A stretch of 64,000 bases of DNA. It comes from Luteimonas terricola. GTDB lineage: Bacteria; Pseudomonadota; Gammaproteobacteria; Xanthomonadales; Xanthomonadaceae. Below, one piece after another: positions 20,236-29,146 of this stretch. The translations under genes were made by a program, and so were the position numbers. The notes under the pieces are model-generated. The model was not told where the DNA came from. It worked only from the letters and a program-made list of their open reading frames with translations, and searched no databases. Within the stretch, counting starts at the first letter, position 1; each line of letters starts with the position of its first letter. The stretch is taken from NCBI RefSeq assembly GCF_004352845.1, contig NZ_SJRX01000001.1, forward strand, positions 744,001 to 808,000. The letters run 5' to 3'.

Positions 20236-22140
20236 TCAGGGACCCCTCTCCGCGTGCATCCGGGCCATGAAATCGGCCAGCGGCATCGAGCCGAGGTCCT
20301 CTCCGGCACGCGTGCGCACGGCGACCGTGCCCTGTTCTTTCTCGCGGTCCCCCACCACGAGCAGGTACGGCACGCGCTGCAGCGTGTGCTCGCGGATCTT
20401 ATAGCCGATCTTCTCGTTCCGCAAATCGGATTCGACCCGGAGGCCTTGATCTGCAAGGGTTTTCCGGATGTCCTCGGCCCAGTCGGCCTGGGCGTCGGTG
20501 ATATTCATCACCACCGCCTGCACCGGGGCCAGCCAGGCGGGGAAGGCGCCGGCGTGCTGTTCGATCAGGATGCCGATGAAGCGCTCCATCGAGCCCACGA
20601 TGGCGCGGTGCAGCATGACCGGCGTGCGCTTCTGGCTGGCTTCGTCGACGTATTCCGCGCCAAGACGGCCCGGCATCATGAAATCGACCTGCATCGTGCC
20701 CAGCTGCCAGGTGCGGCCAATCGCGTCGCGCAGGTGGTATTCGACCTTGGGCCCGTAGAACGCGCCCTCGCCCGGCAGCTCCTGCCATTCGACCCCGGCG
20801 GCGGACAGCGCGGCGCGCAGGGCGGCCTCGGCCTTGTCCCAGGTGGCGTCGTCGCCCAGCCGGGGTTCCGGGCGCAGGGCCAGCTTGACCTGGACGTCGG
20901 TGAAGCCGAAATCGGCGTAGACCTTCATCGCCTGGGCGTGGAAGGCGGTGACCTCCGGCTCGATCTGCGACTCGGTGCAGAACACGTGGCCGTCGTCCTG
21001 GGTGAAGCCGCGCACGCGCAGGATGCCGTGCAGCGCGCCCGAGGGCTCGTTGCGGTGGCAGGCGCCGAACTCGCCGTAGCGGATCGGCAGGTCGCGGTAG
21101 CTGTGCAGGCCCTGGTTGAACACCTGCACGTGGCCGGGGCAGTTCATGGGCTTCACCGCATAGGTCCGCTTCTCGGACTCGGTGAAGAACATGTTCTCCT
21201 TGTAGTTGTCCCAGTGGCCGGACTTCTGCCACATGCTGACGTCGAGGATCTGCGGGCAGCGCACCTCGCCGTAGCCGCTCGAGCGGTAGACGCCGCGCAT
21301 GTACTGCTCGACCACCTGCCACAGTGCCCAGCCCTTGGGGTGCCAGAACACCAGGCCCGGGGCCTCTTCCTGCAGGTGGAACAGCTCCTGCTGCTTGCCG
21401 ATGCGGCGGTGGTCGCGCTTTTCGGCCTCTTCGATGCGCAGCACATAGGCCTTGAGCTGCTTCGCGTCGGCCCATGCGGTGCCGTAGATGCGCTGCAGCT
21501 GCTCGTTCTTCGCATCGCCGCGCCAGTAGGCGCCGGAGGTGCGCAGCAGCTTGAAGGCCTTCAGGAAGCGCGTGTTCGGCACGTGCGGGCCGCGGCACAT
21601 GTCGACGTATTCCTGGTGGTGGTACAGGCCCATGGCCGTGACCTCGGGACCCATGTCGTCGATCAGGCGCAGCTTGTAGTCCTCGCCGCGGGCCTCGAAC
21701 GTGGCGACCACCTCGTCGCGCGGGGTCATGCGCTTGATGACGTCGTATTCGGTGTCGATCAGCTCGCGCATGCGCTGCTCGATCGCCACCATGTCGTCGG
21801 GCGTGAAGGGCTGCTCGCGCCAGATGTCGTAGTAGAAGCCGTCCTCGATCACCGGCCCGATCACCATCTTGGCGTCCGGGTACAGCTGCTTGACCGCGTG
21901 TCCGACCAGGTGGGCGCAGGAGTGGCGGATGATCTCGACGCCCTCGGGGTCCTTCGGCGTAAGGATCTGAAGGCTCGCGTCGCGGTCGATGATGTCCGAG
22001 GCGTCGACCTGGCGGCCGTCGACCTTGCCGGCCACGGTGGCCTTGGCCAGGCCCGGGCCGATGGACTCGGCGACCTGCATGACGGTGACGGGGGCTTCGA
22101 ACTCGCGGCGGCTGCCGTCCGGGAGGGTGATCGTGATCAT
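20236..22140 (-). CDS. thrS: Threonyl-tRNA synthetase
   Basis: ThrS charges tRNA-Thr and is 634 residues here. Domains in order are TGS (about 1-62), the editing domain with [16 protein letters not shown] (His73/His77-type zinc-like motif) and a class II core. The core has [39 protein letters not shown] and [17 protein letters not shown]. The C-terminal anticodon-binding domain lies after [12 protein letters not shown]. infC follows after 92 bases. Ahead of the ATG is a leader containing an 8-codon frame with three Thr codons in a row and a Rho-independent terminator (see separate entries), so expression may respond to charged tRNA-Thr. Confidence 0.97.
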   Translation of the reverse strand: MITITLPDGSRREFEAPVTVMQVAESIGPGLAKATVAGKVDGRQVDASDIIDRDASLQILTPKDPEGVEIIRHSCAHLVGHAVKQLYPDAKMVIGPVIEDGFYYDIWREQPFTPDDMVAIEQRMRELIDTEYDVIKRMTPRDEVVATFEARGEDYKLRLIDDMGPEVTAMGLYHHQEYVDMCRGPHVPNTRFLKAFKLLRTSGAYWRGDAKNEQLQRIYGTAWADAKQLKAYVLRIEEAEKRDHRRIGKQQELFHLQEEAPGLVFWHPKGWALWQVVEQYMRGVYRSSGYGEVRCPQILDVSMWQKSGHWDNYKENMFFTESEKRTYAVKPMNCPGHVQVFNQGLHSYRDLPIRYGEFGACHRNEPSGALHGILRVRGFTQDDGHVFCTESQIEPEVTAFHAQAMKVYADFGFTDVQVKLALRPEPRLGDDATWDKAEAALRAALSAAGVEWQELPGEGAFYGPKVEYHLRDAIGRTWQLGTMQVDFMMPGRLGAEYVDEASQKRTPVMLHRAIVGSMERFIGILIEQHAGAFPAWLAPVQAVVMNITDAQADWAEDIRKTLADQGLRVESDLRNEKIGYKIREHTLQRVPYLLVVGDREKEQGTVAVRTRAGEDLGSMPLADFMARMHAERGP

Positions 22141-22185
22141 CTGGATAGGGGCGTCTGGTCTGTGGCGGGCGTACCCGCGGGCATC

Positions 22186-22211
22186 AAAAAGGCGCCACGC
22201 AGGCGCCTTCC
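22186..22211 (-). terminator. Leader terminator (candidate attenuator) upstream of thrS
   Basis: On the minus strand the stem AAGGCGCC/GGCGCCTT (22209-22202 with 22196-22189) has a 5-base loop and runs straight into TTTTT at 22190-22186. It sits 46 bases before the thrS start and 20 bases past the stop of the Thr-rich leader frame. This is the layout of a transcription attenuator. It could alternatively be the terminator of the type IV operon, but virB6 ends 150 bases earlier and a promoter lies between. Confidence 0.75.
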
Positions 22212-22231
22212 GGATCGGCCGCGGGCAGGTA

Positions 22232-22258
22232 TCAGCAGTGGGCGGTGGTAGTGCTCAT
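22232..22258 (-). CDS. Candidate threonine leader peptide MSTTTAHC
   Basis: The minus-strand frame ATG 22258 to TGA 22232 encodes eight residues with three consecutive Thr codons (ACT ACC ACC). It lies between the -10 at 22318-22323 and the terminator at 22186-22211. In amino-acid attenuators, a ribosome stalled at codons for the scarce residue prevents the terminator from forming; here low charged tRNA-Thr would raise ThrS. No strong Shine-Dalgarno sequence is visible ahead of the ATG, which lowers confidence. An antiterminator pairing was not established by eye. Confidence 0.6.
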   Translation of the reverse strand: MSTTTAHC

Positions 22259-22317
22259 GTCGCACGCTCGGCCGGCGCTGGGCGCGGGCCACCTTGTTCC
22301 GGAATGAAGCTCTCCCG

Positions 22318-22345
22318 ATTCTAGCCCAAATGGCGACCCTCAATG
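22318..22345 (-). promoter_or_regulatory. Promoter for the thrS leader transcript
   Basis: On the minus strand TAGAAT (22323-22318) is a good -10, with a weak CATTGA -35 (22345-22340) at 16-base spacing. Transcription would begin near 22311, giving a leader of about 170 bases before thrS and separating thrS from the type IV secretion operon that ends at 22361. Confidence 0.5.
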
Positions 22346-22360
22346 GCGGCACGACCCCGC

Positions 22361-23365
22361 TCAGCCACCCCGCCCCGCCACCCCGGGCGGCAGTCCCGAA
22401 CCCGGGGGCGGTGCTCCGCCGCCCCCGGTCGCGACGCCGACGGCGTTGTAGGGAGAGAACTGGCCCAGCACGCCGTTGAAGAACATCGCCGCCATGGGCG
22501 GCGCGCTGACGATCAGCATGGTCAGGATGATGCCCATGCCACCCTGCTGCATCGCCATCGATGACAGGCTCTCCTGCGTCCCGGGCAGGCCGACCAGATC
22601 CGCCACCCAGAACGCGAGGCCGACGGCGATCAGCATGTCCATCGCCAGCGTCACCATGACCGTGAGCAGGGCCAGGGAAAACAGCGTGCCCAGTCCGTAA
22701 TACAGCCATTTGCTGAACAGCTGCCGCGTGCCGCGGAACAGCAGGCACAGGATGAAGATCGGCCCCAGCCCGATCACCAGCGCGATCGCCACCTTGTTCA
22801 GCAGCAGCATGCCAGCCGCGACGATCGCGGGACCGCCGAGGCCGACGCCGGTGAACCACATTGCGCGCGACTTCCGCTGTTCGGTGAGCAGATCGCCACC
22901 CTCGTCGATGGCACCGATCACCTCCAGTGCCACCTGCATGATCGCCAGCGCCTTGTCGATATCCTGGTAGGCGCTCCCTTCCTGTCCGGTCACGACTTCG
23001 GACACCACCCCGGCCAGGCCATCGGTGAGCACGCGATAGATCGATCCGGTGCCGGCCGCGGAACCGGTGGCGATGCCGATGATCAGCACCGCCTTCAGCG
23101 AATCCCCGACCAGGGCCATCATCGGCTCGCGCGACAGGCCGGTGGCGATGCGGTAGCCCTGTACCAGGATCCACAGCGTGAGCAGGGTCAGCGCGGCACT
23201 CCCGGCCACGACCACCACGCGCCCGAGCAGGTTGCCGGCGAACTCGCCGATCTCGTCGTCGAGGAAGCTGTTGATCTCGTGGAAGAACACCATGTTGGGC
23301 AGCGACTGTGCCTGCGCCCAGTCCATGGCCACCGTCATGAGGCACGCCACGCTGTCGATCGCCAT
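22361..23365 (-). CDS. virB6: Type IV secretion inner-membrane protein VirB6
   Basis: This polytopic inner-membrane component has 334 residues and about five to six hydrophobic helices, with a Gly/Pro-rich C-terminal tail (GGGGAPPPGSG). VirB6 is the least conserved channel subunit; the assignment rests on membrane topology, the TrbL/VirB6-type segment around residues 35-80 and 170-300, and its position last in the virB operon. It is 10 bases downstream of virB5. The next minus-strand gene is the unrelated thrS, reached after its own promoter. Confidence 0.85.
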   Translation of the reverse strand: MAIDSVACLMTVAMDWAQAQSLPNMVFFHEINSFLDDEIGEFAGNLLGRVVVVAGSAALTLLTLWILVQGYRIATGLSREPMMALVGDSLKAVLIIGIATGSAAGTGSIYRVLTDGLAGVVSEVVTGQEGSAYQDIDKALAIMQVALEVIGAIDEGGDLLTEQRKSRAMWFTGVGLGGPAIVAAGMLLLNKVAIALVIGLGPIFILCLLFRGTRQLFSKWLYYGLGTLFSLALLTVMVTLAMDMLIAVGLAFWVADLVGLPGTQESLSSMAMQQGGMGIILTMLIVSAPPMAAMFFNGVLGQFSPYNAVGVATGGGGAPPPGSGLPPGVAGRGG

Positions 23366-23375
23366 CGCGGGCTCC

Positions 23376-24113
23376 TCAGCGGTCCCGCTCGCGAGCGGCC
23401 CGCAGTGCGAGCTTCAGCGCCACGCCCTGGACCAGCGCCCCACCCGGCTGTCCCTGCAGGGCCTCATTGGCCACGCGAACATGGTTTTCACGCAGGGCGC
23501 GCAGTGCAGTGTCGTACGCGGCCATCAGCCGTTCGCCGCTTTGCACGTCGTTCTGCAGCTGGCCCTGGATCGACAGGATCCGGTTGGTGTTGGACGCGAG
23601 CTTGCCCTCCTCCTCCTTGCCGATCGCTTCGCGCTCGGCATAGGCCGCCCGCAATTCCTCGTCCCGGTCATTGACGACCTCGAGCATGTCCACGATCGCG
23701 TTGAAGCGGCGGTTCTCGGTGCGCACGATGGACGTGCAGTAGGCGAACTGTTCCTCACCCTTCGCGTGCCTGGCAGGACCGGTACCGCAGCGCTTGACGA
23801 GGTCGGCGTCCGCGTCGCGCTTCTCGAAGTTCTCGCGATGCCCGGCGCTGCCGGAGTAGGCCGTGCCGGTCACCAGGGCCTGCTCGTACTGCTTGTTCAG
23901 CGTCTGCAGCTGCTCGAGCTGGCGCTGGTAGTCCTCGATCATCTGCCGGTACTGTGCCACCCAGCCGAGCGCTGTCTTCACCGTGTGCGGTACGTCGACG
24001 ACCGCCCACTGCGCCATCGCCGGGCCAGCGGCCAATGCACCGCAGAGCGCGAGTACCAGCCCACCCTTTCGACCGCACCGCCTGCGCGGCCCCCCGACTT
24101 CCCTGTCGTCCAT
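23376..24113 (-). CDS. virB5: VirB5-like pilus-associated protein
   Basis: This is an exported protein of 245 residues. The start at 24113 has AGGAG six bases ahead. A basic n-region (RRRCGRKGG), a hydrophobic core and a cleavage site after GPAMA form a Sec signal. The mature protein is almost entirely helical, with a coiled-coil stretch (YRQMIEDYQRQLEQLQTLNKQYEQAL) and two cysteines (C149-, C167-like positions) that may pair. VirB5 is the minor component at the pilus tip. Sequence identity in this family is low; the call uses topology, coiled coil and its place between virB4 and virB6. Confidence 0.78.
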   Translation of the reverse strand: MDDREVGGPRRRCGRKGGLVLALCGALAAGPAMAQWAVVDVPHTVKTALGWVAQYRQMIEDYQRQLEQLQTLNKQYEQALVTGTAYSGSAGHRENFEKRDADADLVKRCGTGPARHAKGEEQFAYCTSIVRTENRRFNAIVDMLEVVNDRDEELRAAYAEREAIGKEEEGKLASNTNRILSIQGQLQNDVQSGERLMAAYDTALRALRENHVRVANEALQGQPGGALVQGVALKLALRAARERDR

Positions 24114-24141
24114 GTCCCACTCCTTGGGTTGAAACGATGTC

Positions 24142-26580
24142 CTACGCGACCGATACGTCCGCACGCCTGCCCTTGCGTCGCAGCTGGAACTCCGCAAGCC
24201 ATTGCTCGGGCCGCAGCGCGTCCGCGGGCGCGCCAATGGCGACGGCCCTTTCCGTGATGACCTGGTGCATGACTTCGATGTTGTCGGTGGATGCCGAGAT
24301 CACCGCGAGCACGTCGTCCATGCCTCCCAGGTCCAGGCGACACACCGCCGAGGCATGACCCTGCTTGACCAGGAAGCAGCGCGAGCGCTCGTCGAGCGAG
24401 ACCACCACCCGGTACTCGGCGTCGGTGAGCTTCAGGCCTTCGACGTAGTCCTTGCGGCTGGCGTTCGGGTTCGGCAGCAGGACGAGGGTGGCGGTCTGCT
24501 CGACCAGGGCCGCGGCGATGTCGCTGGCCAGCGCGTCTTCCGGGCTCTGGGTGGCGAAGATCCCCAGTCCGTTCTGCTTGCGGATGGTCTTCTGCTTGTT
24601 GCGCGCGAACTCCTTGAGCGCACCGCCGCCTTCGAGGATCTTCCAGAACTCGTCCATGACGTAGACCAGGCGCCGGCCGTCGATGATCCCTTCCAGCCGG
24701 TGCAGCAGGTAGCGCACCACGGGCACCCTGACCTCGGCGTTGTCGAGGATCTCGGTGTAGTCGAAGCCGATGATGTTCGCGCGCGACAGGTCGACGGTGT
24801 CTTCGGGATTGTCGAACACCCAGCCCAGGCTGTTGCCCGCGGTCCATTTTCGCAGGCGCGCGTAGAGCCCGTCATCGCCCATGTTGGGCAGGCTCTTCTG
24901 CAGGTTCGCCATGCTGCGCAGGTGCATGGGCGTGTCGAGGATGCCTTCGACCGCCCGGTGCACGTCCTCGTCCTCGCGCGCGGTGTAGACGGGCTTGCCG
25001 GCGAGCAGCTTCACCAGTTCGGCGAGGAACTGGACGTTGGCTTCGCTGCGTTCGCATTGCAGGGGGTTGAAACCCGTCGGGCGTCCATTCTCGAGCGCGA
25101 GGTAGTTGCCGCCGCATGCACGCACGAAGATCTCCGCGCCGCGGTCCTTGTCGAAGAAGAACACGGTGGGTGCGGGATCGAGCTTCTGCGACTGGGCGAG
25201 CAGGAAATTGACCAGCGCTGTCTTGCCGGTGCCGGACTTGCCGATCACCAGGGTGTTGCCCAGCGCCTTCTCGTCGAGGGAATCCTCGGCCGGATGGGTG
25301 GCATGGAAGTTGAAGTAATAGGGTTGGCCGTTGCTCGCCTGCAGCGTGGTCACGCAGTCGCCCCAGGGATTGCGCGTCCGCTTGCCGGTGGCGAAGTTGT
25401 GCAGCGGCGACAGGCCGAGGAAATTGAGCGAGCTGAGGTTCGCCAGCCGCGTCCGGTAGCGCCAGTTTCCGGGCAGCTGGGCGTAGAAGGCCGACGCCAC
25501 CGCCAGGTCCTCCTTGGCCGACACGAAGCCGGCATTCGAAAGCTCGGCGCGCGCATCGGCGACGTGGCGCGACAGCGCCTCCTGGCTGCCGGCATGGATG
25601 GCCAACGAGAAGTGGTACTCGCCAAGCACGAAGTTGCCTGACGCAAGCTCGTCCATGGCCTGGTCGAGCTCGGCGATCTGGCTGACCGCCCGGTCGCCCG
25701 ACGACACCATCATGCCCTTGGTGCGGTCGAGCACGCGCAGGGCGTCCTGCCGCCCCATGGGGCTGAAGGATTGCGTGAGTACATACTCGAAGCCCAGGTA
25801 CTTCAGGCCGTTGAGGATCCCGGGCCAGGTGGCGTCGGTGTACTCCTTCACGTTGAGGATGGCGCCGTAATGGTGGCCGCCCGAAGGCGTGGCGACCACG
25901 AAGTCACCCGTCCGCGCGGAGAAGGTGTGGCGACTGGTTGGGAGGTAGTCGGCGATGGCCGCCGGCAATACCGGCACCGGCTCGTCGAGACGATTCAACA
26001 CGTAACCATAGAGTTCGAGCACTTCCGAGAACACGACGCCGTTGTCGCGTTCATACGTCCCCAGGCGTCGCGGTGAGTAGTCCTTGAGCACGGCCTCGAC
26101 GTTGCCCGCCAGCTCATGCAGGCGATCGACGGCCTGCCGCTCGATGACCCGGAGGCGCGCAAGGTCCGCCGAGCGCTCGACCAGGCGGCGACCGGCCACG
26201 ACGGGGCGGTAGATCATGGTCAGGAAGAGTTCGTTCTGAAGCGACTCCTTCTCCGCCAGCGACGCGAAGTACGCGTCCGAGAGCGCCTGGTTGAAGGCGC
26301 CGTCGAAGTGCCCGCCGCCCTGGATCTTCCGGCGCCGGCGGATGTCGTGGGTCCAGAACGCGACGTTCGCAAAGTCCGGCGCGCGCAGCGTCTGCAGCAT
26401 GCGGTTGAAGGTCGCATGCCGATGCTCCAGCTCCCATTCCTCGCGCCCGACGAACGGCAGTCCGTCGAGCCGCCACGCGACCAGGTAATCGCCGCCGGTG
26501 GTCTTGACCACGTCATCGGCGACATGGCTCGACAGCGGCACGAAGCCACCGACGGCGACATCGGCAAGCACCGCGTTCAC
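24142..26580 (-). CDS. virB4: Type IV secretion ATPase VirB4
   Basis: VirB4 is the large inner-membrane ATPase that powers pilus assembly and substrate transfer. The product is 812 residues from the GTG at 26580, which overlaps the virB3 stop (GTGA). The N-terminal half is the VirB4-specific domain. Walker A GKSGTGKT lies at 447-454 and Walker B near LVYVMDEFWKIL. The later motif IFATQSPEDAL is normal for the family. The start choice makes the N-terminus VNAVLADVAVGGFVPLSSHV, where family similarity begins; an ATG far upstream would run through virB3. Confidence 0.95.
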   Translation of the reverse strand: MNAVLADVAVGGFVPLSSHVADDVVKTTGGDYLVAWRLDGLPFVGREEWELEHRHATFNRMLQTLRAPDFANVAFWTHDIRRRRKIQGGGHFDGAFNQALSDAYFASLAEKESLQNELFLTMIYRPVVAGRRLVERSADLARLRVIERQAVDRLHELAGNVEAVLKDYSPRRLGTYERDNGVVFSEVLELYGYVLNRLDEPVPVLPAAIADYLPTSRHTFSARTGDFVVATPSGGHHYGAILNVKEYTDATWPGILNGLKYLGFEYVLTQSFSPMGRQDALRVLDRTKGMMVSSGDRAVSQIAELDQAMDELASGNFVLGEYHFSLAIHAGSQEALSRHVADARAELSNAGFVSAKEDLAVASAFYAQLPGNWRYRTRLANLSSLNFLGLSPLHNFATGKRTRNPWGDCVTTLQASNGQPYYFNFHATHPAEDSLDEKALGNTLVIGKSGTGKTALVNFLLAQSQKLDPAPTVFFFDKDRGAEIFVRACGGNYLALENGRPTGFNPLQCERSEANVQFLAELVKLLAGKPVYTAREDEDVHRAVEGILDTPMHLRSMANLQKSLPNMGDDGLYARLRKWTAGNSLGWVFDNPEDTVDLSRANIIGFDYTEILDNAEVRVPVVRYLLHRLEGIIDGRRLVYVMDEFWKILEGGGALKEFARNKQKTIRKQNGLGIFATQSPEDALASDIAAALVEQTATLVLLPNPNASRKDYVEGLKLTDAEYRVVVSLDERSRCFLVKQGHASAVCRLDLGGMDDVLAVISASTDNIEVMHQVITERAVAIGAPADALRPEQWLAEFQLRRKGRRADVSVA

Positions 26581-26882
26581 CGGCGCGTCCCGGGATCGCG
26601 CCCGGCGATCGGCGCGAAGGACCAGTCGCCGCCGCGCAGCGCGCGGTTGCGCACCCTGGCGCGGAGCTGCCAGCGCAGCCCCAGCAGCCGGAACACCATC
26701 TCGTCGCGGCGCGCCATCTGCCGCATGGCCAGTATCACCAGGGGCATCAGTACGAGCAGGAGCAGGTTGACGTACACCGCAAGCAGCAGGCATGCCCCCG
26801 CGCCGATGAAGAACGGCACGTAGGGCACGCCAAGGAACATGGCCGGCCGCGTGCATCCGCGGAAGAGCACGTCCTTACGCAT
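26577..26882 (-). CDS. virB3: Type IV secretion protein VirB3
   Basis: This is a small inner-membrane protein of 101 residues. It opens with RKDVLFRGCTRPAMFLGVPYVPF, a clear VirB3 signature, followed by two hydrophobic segments (about 16-55) and a basic C-terminal tail. VirB3 associates with VirB4 in the inner-membrane complex. It overlaps virB2 by 8 bases and virB4 by 4 bases, so all three are translationally coupled. Confidence 0.93.
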   Translation of the reverse strand: MRKDVLFRGCTRPAMFLGVPYVPFFIGAGACLLLAVYVNLLLLVLMPLVILAMRQMARRDEMVFRLLGLRWQLRARVRNRALRGGDWSFAPIAGRDPGTRR

Positions 26883-27258
26883 GGAACACCGGAACCAGCG
26901 CGTCGAGCATCGCCGTGCACTCGCCCGCTTCCGGACCCAGCAGCATGCGCGCGATCTGCGCGGCGGCGCCGATCAGCAGCCCGCCGACGAGGATCGGCGC
27001 CACGTCGGAAATGCGCTTGTGCGCGAAGGCGATCTGGTAGCCGGCGAAGATGATGGCGATGGTGACCACGGCGATCGACGCCATGTTCAGCAGGCCGTTG
27101 ACGTTGTCGAAGAAGCCGCAAACCTTGGCGTCGGCTCCGCCGAAGCCCTGGGCCAGGACCACGGCCGGAGCCGCTGCCAGGAGTGCCGCGAATCCTGCCG
27201 CGATGCGGCCCTGCCGGTGATGGCGCGTGCAACTGGTGTCGGAGGTATTGGTATCCAT
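26875..27258 (-). CDS. virB2: Type IV secretion pilin VirB2
   Basis: This is a prepilin of 127 residues from the ATG at 27258 (GGAAG ahead). It has a long signal sequence with cleavage likely after VLA-Q near residue 37, then two hydrophobic helices (about 55-77 and 85-106) typical of VirB2/TrbC pilins. Two cysteines (CGFF and GECTAM) flank the helices and may form a disulfide. It lies between virB1 and virB3, the standard order of the Xanthomonadales system. Confidence 0.9.
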   Translation of the reverse strand: MDTNTSDTSCTRHHRQGRIAAGFAALLAAAPAVVLAQGFGGADAKVCGFFDNVNGLLNMASIAVVTIAIIFAGYQIAFAHKRISDVAPILVGGLLIGAAAQIARMLLGPEAGECTAMLDALVPVFHA

Positions 27259-27305
27259 GCTTGCTTCCTTGCTCTGGGTGGTTGGGACCGCGGCATCCAC
27301 CGCGG

Positions 27306-28079
27306 CTAGAAGACGAACGCGGAGTCGCCCGCGCGCCCTGGAGATGGCGATGGCGACGAAGGCAACGCCTGCGCCGTCCCTGGGCCGGTGACCTGCGGCA
27401 CGAACGGAGCTCCATCCAGTCCACTCGCGGGAAAGGCCGCGCCCGGGCCGTCCTCACCCTGGTTCTGGCCGACAAGGGGCAGGTTCCAGGAGCTGCCTGG
27501 TGGATCAGGCCTCGCCGGGACGGACACCGGCCCGGCAGCGCGGCGTTCACGCAGATCCGCGGCCACGCCTTTGGGTGTCGCTCGCCGCGGCGCCCCCGAC
27601 GCAAGCGGGATCGCCGCCATCAGCTCCCCGACAAGATCCAGACCGGCCGCGACCATGGAGCTGCGGATCTTCTGCACGTAGCCGTCGCGGAAGCCGCGGA
27701 CGAAGTTGCCCGAGTAGTAGCAGCTGAACGCCTTGTCCCAGTCTCCACCGGCCCGTACATGACAGTCGGCGAGGATGCGCGCGCCGGCGGCCAGGTTCGG
27801 GCACGCGGCAAAAGCGTCCTCATAGCTCGACAGTCCCTGGGCCGCGAGGTTGTGGCGATTCACCTGCGCAAGCCCCAAGGAGAAGTTGTAGCCATCCAGT
27901 TCGAGCCGGGAGGCGGTGGCGACGGCTTCGTCCAGGCTGCGCGGCTGCCGCGCCAGGCGCGCGCCCACGACTCCGATCGCATAGGGGTTGAACGAAGACT
28001 CCACGCGCACCACGTGTTCCATGATCTCCGTCGGCACCGCCAGGTCCTGGCATGCCAGCATTTCCAGGCCCGGGATCAT
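27306..28079 (-). CDS. virB1: VirB1 lytic transglycosylase
   Basis: This is a peptidoglycan lytic transglycosylase of 257 residues that opens the cell wall for secretion channel assembly. The SLT domain occupies about 10-150. The catalytic Glu is Glu27 in VRVESSFNPYAIG, and the family motif FSLGLAQVNRHN follows. The C-terminal 100 residues are Pro/Ala/Gly-rich without a domain. No signal peptide is obvious after the ATG at 28079, which overlaps the virB11 stop (ATGA). Export may use an atypical signal, or a different start may exist. Confidence 0.9.
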   Translation of the reverse strand: MIPGLEMLACQDLAVPTEIMEHVVRVESSFNPYAIGVVGARLARQPRSLDEAVATASRLELDGYNFSLGLAQVNRHNLAAQGLSSYEDAFAACPNLAAGARILADCHVRAGGDWDKAFSCYYSGNFVRGFRDGYVQKIRSSMVAAGLDLVGELMAAIPLASGAPRRATPKGVAADLRERRAAGPVSVPARPDPPGSSWNLPLVGQNQGEDGPGAAFPASGLDGAPFVPQVTGPGTAQALPSSPSPSPGRAGDSAFVF

Positions 28080-29146
28080 GCCGCAGCCTCCCCGGCCAGC
28101 GCGTCCGCGCAAGCCCCGCCGAACTCGATGCCCGTGATGTGCCGCCGGCCACCACCGCTGCCGATGTGGACGACGATGTCGATGCTCATGGCCAGCAGCC
28201 TGCGGATGGTGGAAAACTCCAGCCCCGCACCCTCAGCCGATGCCTTGACCATCAGTGCAAGCTGGTCCCAGGTCTGCGCGGTGCTCCCGGCGTGGCAGCT
28301 GGTGATCGAACCGGGATGCCCGGACGCGCAGTTGCGGATGAAGTAGAAGGCCTCGTCGCCACGCAGCTCGGCGAGGATGATCCGGTCGGGCTTCATCCGC
28401 AGGCAGGCTTCCATGCAGGATTTGGCCGTGACTTTCGCCGTGCCCTGCCCACCCTTGGAATACAGCAGGTGCACGGCATTGGGCTGGCTGATGAACAGCT
28501 CGCGTGCGTCTTCGATCGTGACCAGCCGCTCGGCGGCCGGGATGTGCTCGACCAGCGCCTTCATGAAGGTGGTCTTGCCGCTGCCGGTGGCGCCCGACAC
28601 CACGATGTTCCGCCGCAGCTGGACCGCGCGCCGGAAGAATTCCGCATGATCTCCGTCCGCATGCAGGCCAAGCAGTTCGCGCTGCCCCTCGCTCAGGCCC
28701 CCGGCGGTGCGGATCGACGAGAAGAAGCCGTCGGCCTCGTAGTCTTCGAGGCGGCGGACGTGGCACGAGGGCAGCCGGATGGTGATCGACACCGTCCCGG
28801 CCTCGCATGCCGGCGGGATCACGAACTGGGCACGCTGCCCGGTCGGGAAGGTCAGCGACACCACGGGTTCGGCATCGGTGATGCGCTGCCCGGTATTGCT
28901 CTCGTTGACCACCGCGGTGCAGAACTGGCGCGCCCGCTCGAAACTCAGGCCGGGCACCGCCACCCGCTGCCAGCCTTCGCGCGTCTCGAGCCAGATCTCG
29001 CCCGGACGGTTGATACAGATCTCGGTGACGTCCGTCGAGGCCATGTGCTCCAGGATTCCCAGCACCTGGTACTGGTAATCGAGGAAGCCTGCGGCAACCC
29101 CGGCCACCTGCTCACGATCCATCGCGCGGGTGCCATCGGCCATCAC
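28076..29146 (-). CDS. virB11: Type IV secretion ATPase VirB11
   Basis: VirB11 is a hexameric traffic ATPase of the secretion-ATPase family, 356 residues. Walker A is GATGSGKT at 185-192. The Asp box (TIEDARELF), the Walker B region (RPDRIILAELRGDEAF) and the His box (GHPGSITSCHAG) are all present. It switches VirB4/VirB6 between pilus assembly and substrate transfer. It overlaps virB10 upstream and virB1 downstream by ATGA at both ends. Confidence 0.96.
   Translation of the reverse strand: MMADGTRAMDREQVAGVAAGFLDYQYQVLGILEHMASTDVTEICINRPGEIWLETREGWQRVAVPGLSFERARQFCTAVVNESNTGQRITDAEPVVSLTFPTGQRAQFVIPPACEAGTVSITIRLPSCHVRRLEDYEADGFFSSIRTAGGLSEGQRELLGLHADGDHAEFFRRAVQLRRNIVVSGATGSGKTTFMKALVEHIPAAERLVTIEDARELFISQPNAVHLLYSKGGQGTAKVTAKSCMEACLRMKPDRIILAELRGDEAFYFIRNCASGHPGSITSCHAGSTAQTWDQLALMVKASAEGAGLEFSTIRRLLAMSIDIVVHIGSGGGRRHITGIEFGGACADALAGEAAA

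Noticed and set aside
24202-25641. Plus-strand open frame within virB4
   Set aside because: VirB4 on the minus strand is intact with Walker motifs; the opposite frame shows no domain or ribosome-binding site.
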